DNA of 7,104 nucleotides from Candidatus Coatesiibacteriota bacterium (GTDB taxonomy: Bacteria > RBG-13-66-14 > B26-G2), in assembly GCA_003647715.1 (NCBI GenBank), contig QMNJ01000078.1, forward strand, positions 1 through 7,104, given 5' to 3'. Under the pieces are notes generated by a model. The model saw only the letters and a list, made by a program, of their open reading frames with translations. It ran no database searches and had not been told where the DNA came from. This document shows positions 6,021 to 7,104 of this stretch, one piece after another. Within the stretch, counting starts at the first letter, position 1, and every line of letters starts with the position of its first letter. Made by a program: the position numbers and the translations under genes.

Positions 6021-7104
6021 CTACTGAATATCATCTCTCTTCCCATCATCCTCTAATACACTATCAGAATCATCTGTATCGTTCAACATCTCGCCTTCTT
6101 TATCCTCCTTCTCAATGCCTGATTCAACAGTATACACCTCTTTTTCCCTTTTCTCTGGTTCGCTATATTTCATGTAGTTGATTGGGTCAAGTGGAACACC
6201 GTTAAATCTTACCTCATAATGGAGATGGGAACCAGTTGACCAGCCGGTAGAACCAACCCTACCTATTATATCACCTTCCGATACTCTGTCGCCTATTGAG
6301 ACATCTATCTTGCTGAGATGTGCAAACCTGGTAGTATATCCATTACCGTGGTCAAGTATAATCAATTTACCATAGTATCTTGCACTGCCCGCCTTAATAA
6401 CTACGCCATCCGCAGGAGCTCTTACAGGTGTCCCCATAATTGCGCCAATGTCTATGCCCGTATGTGTTCCTCTTCCCCTCTTCACACCAAATGGCGAGGT
6501 AATAGGTCCAATAACAGGCATCAAAGACGGTGTATCATCAAGTGTTGAAGCCCTCTCTTCAAGCAACCTCTTCATCAGTTGCATATTATCAAACGCCTTT
6601 TTTGTCTCCTCCATAAGTTTTAATTCCCACTCATGACTCTTCTTGAAAAACACCTTATCTATTTTATCGTTGGACAGAAGAACCTGAAGGTACTCCATAC
6701 CCCTTTCCGGCACACCACCAATTCCCTCCCCGGTCTCAGAACCAAGCATGGCTCCCTCTTCTTTGAACTCAACCTTCCCTAAATCCTTCGCCTCATCTTC
6801 ATTTAACTTAAAACCAGCCATAATTCTAAGGTCATTATAGAACTTCTCCAATTGTTTTAACTTGGTCTCAAAATTGGACATCTTCTCGGCGAAGTTCTTC
6901 CTCTCTTTCAGCATTTTTTCTCTCGCTCTTTTCTCAGATTCTCTAGTATTATTGAGAGACACCTTCAGTTCTCTGTTCTCATTCTCCAATTTGCATATCC
7001 TGCTCTGGGTCGGTCCAAGAAGTTCCCCCAGAAGAAGGTATTTATATAAGTGATAACCGAAGTATGCAGAAATAAAAATTACTAATAGAAGAAAAGCTGT
7101 AAAT
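6021..7104 (-). CDS. Membrane-anchored M23 (LytM/NlpD-type) peptidase with coiled coil (N-terminus outside window)
   Basis: It probably cuts peptide cross-links in peptidoglycan, or acts in envelope remodelling, outside the inner membrane. The frame stays open from 7103 to the stop at 6021, giving 360 visible residues; a TTG at 6989 is internal. Numbering from the window edge, residues 1-17 (FTAFLLLVIFISAYFGY) are a hydrophobic anchor. About 39-95 is a charged heptad-like coiled coil (ENENRELKVSLNNT onward), and 133-188 is a second helical stretch. The M23 domain follows at about 197-310: GPITSPFGVKRGRGTHTGIDIG, APADGVVIKAG, DHGNGYTTRFAHLS and GSHLHYEVR. Zinc ligands H214, D218 and H295 and the catalytic-type H262 and H293 are all present, so an active enzyme is expected. 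The last 45 or so residues are a very acidic, low-complexity tail. It is the first visible gene of the minus-strand unit; the promoter is outside. Confidence 0.93.
   Translation of the reverse strand, partial: FTAFLLLVIFISAYFGYHLYKYLLLGELLGPTQSRICKLENENRELKVSLNNTRESEKRAREKMLKERKNFAEKMSNFETKLKQLEKFYNDLRIMAGFKLNEDEAKDLGKVEFKEEGAMLGSETGEGIGGVPERGMEYLQVLLSNDKIDKVFFKKSHEWELKLMEETKKAFDNMQLMKRLLEERASTLDDTPSLMPVIGPITSPFGVKRGRGTHTGIDIGAIMGTPVRAPADGVVIKAGSARYYGKLIILDHGNGYTTRFAHLSKIDVSIGDRVSEGDIIGRVGSTGWSTGSHLHYEVRFNGVPLDPINYMKYSEPEKREKEVYTVESGIEKEDKEGEMLNDTDDSDSVLEDDGKRDDIQ

Noticed and set aside
6318..6636. Two short plus-strand open frames inside the M23 peptidase gene
   Set aside because: Both are opposite the conserved zinc-binding domain and have no family features.

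Overview
The window reads as ordinary, gene-dense bacterial chromosome. Two facing blocks of genes meet at a shared hairpin terminator near 4341-4364. A Kdo-8-phosphate synthase gene points to a Gram-negative organism with LPS-type outer-membrane sugars. Base composition is moderately AT-rich by eye. Arginine is mostly AGA/AGG and isoleucine is often ATA, a bias common in thermophiles and in several deep-branching or uncultivated lineages. I cannot name the taxon. No tRNA, rRNA, CRISPR array, insertion sequence or phage gene is visible.

Plus strand (1-4311): six co-oriented genes with gaps of about 3-28 bases look like one operon or the tail of one. In order they are the 3' end of a CoaBC-type gene (coenzyme A synthesis), a family 4 Fe-S uracil-DNA glycosylase, kdsA, a divergent nucleoside phosphorylase, a GlcD-type FAD-linked oxidase and a thioredoxin. 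The roles are mixed (cofactor synthesis, DNA repair, LPS sugar, nucleoside salvage, 2-hydroxyacid oxidation, thiol redox), so this looks like a housekeeping operon and not one pathway. No internal promoter was convincing.

Minus strand (7104 down to 4380): three co-oriented genes. Transcription enters from beyond the right edge. First is a membrane-anchored, coiled-coil M23 (LytM-type) peptidase whose true N-terminus lies outside the window. Next is a cytosolic, probably beta-rich protein of unknown function, possibly related to the mainly archaeal DUF432 family. Last is a small MscS-type mechanosensitive channel. The set suggests cell-wall and turgor functions, and the unknown protein between them is the most interesting item here.

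Points worth a second look are the M23/unknown/MscS unit, altered phosphate-site motifs in the nucleoside phosphorylase, an amber codon just upstream of the mscS start in the same frame, TTG-start questions at two genes, and the symmetric terminator. None of these amounts to a clearly new system.
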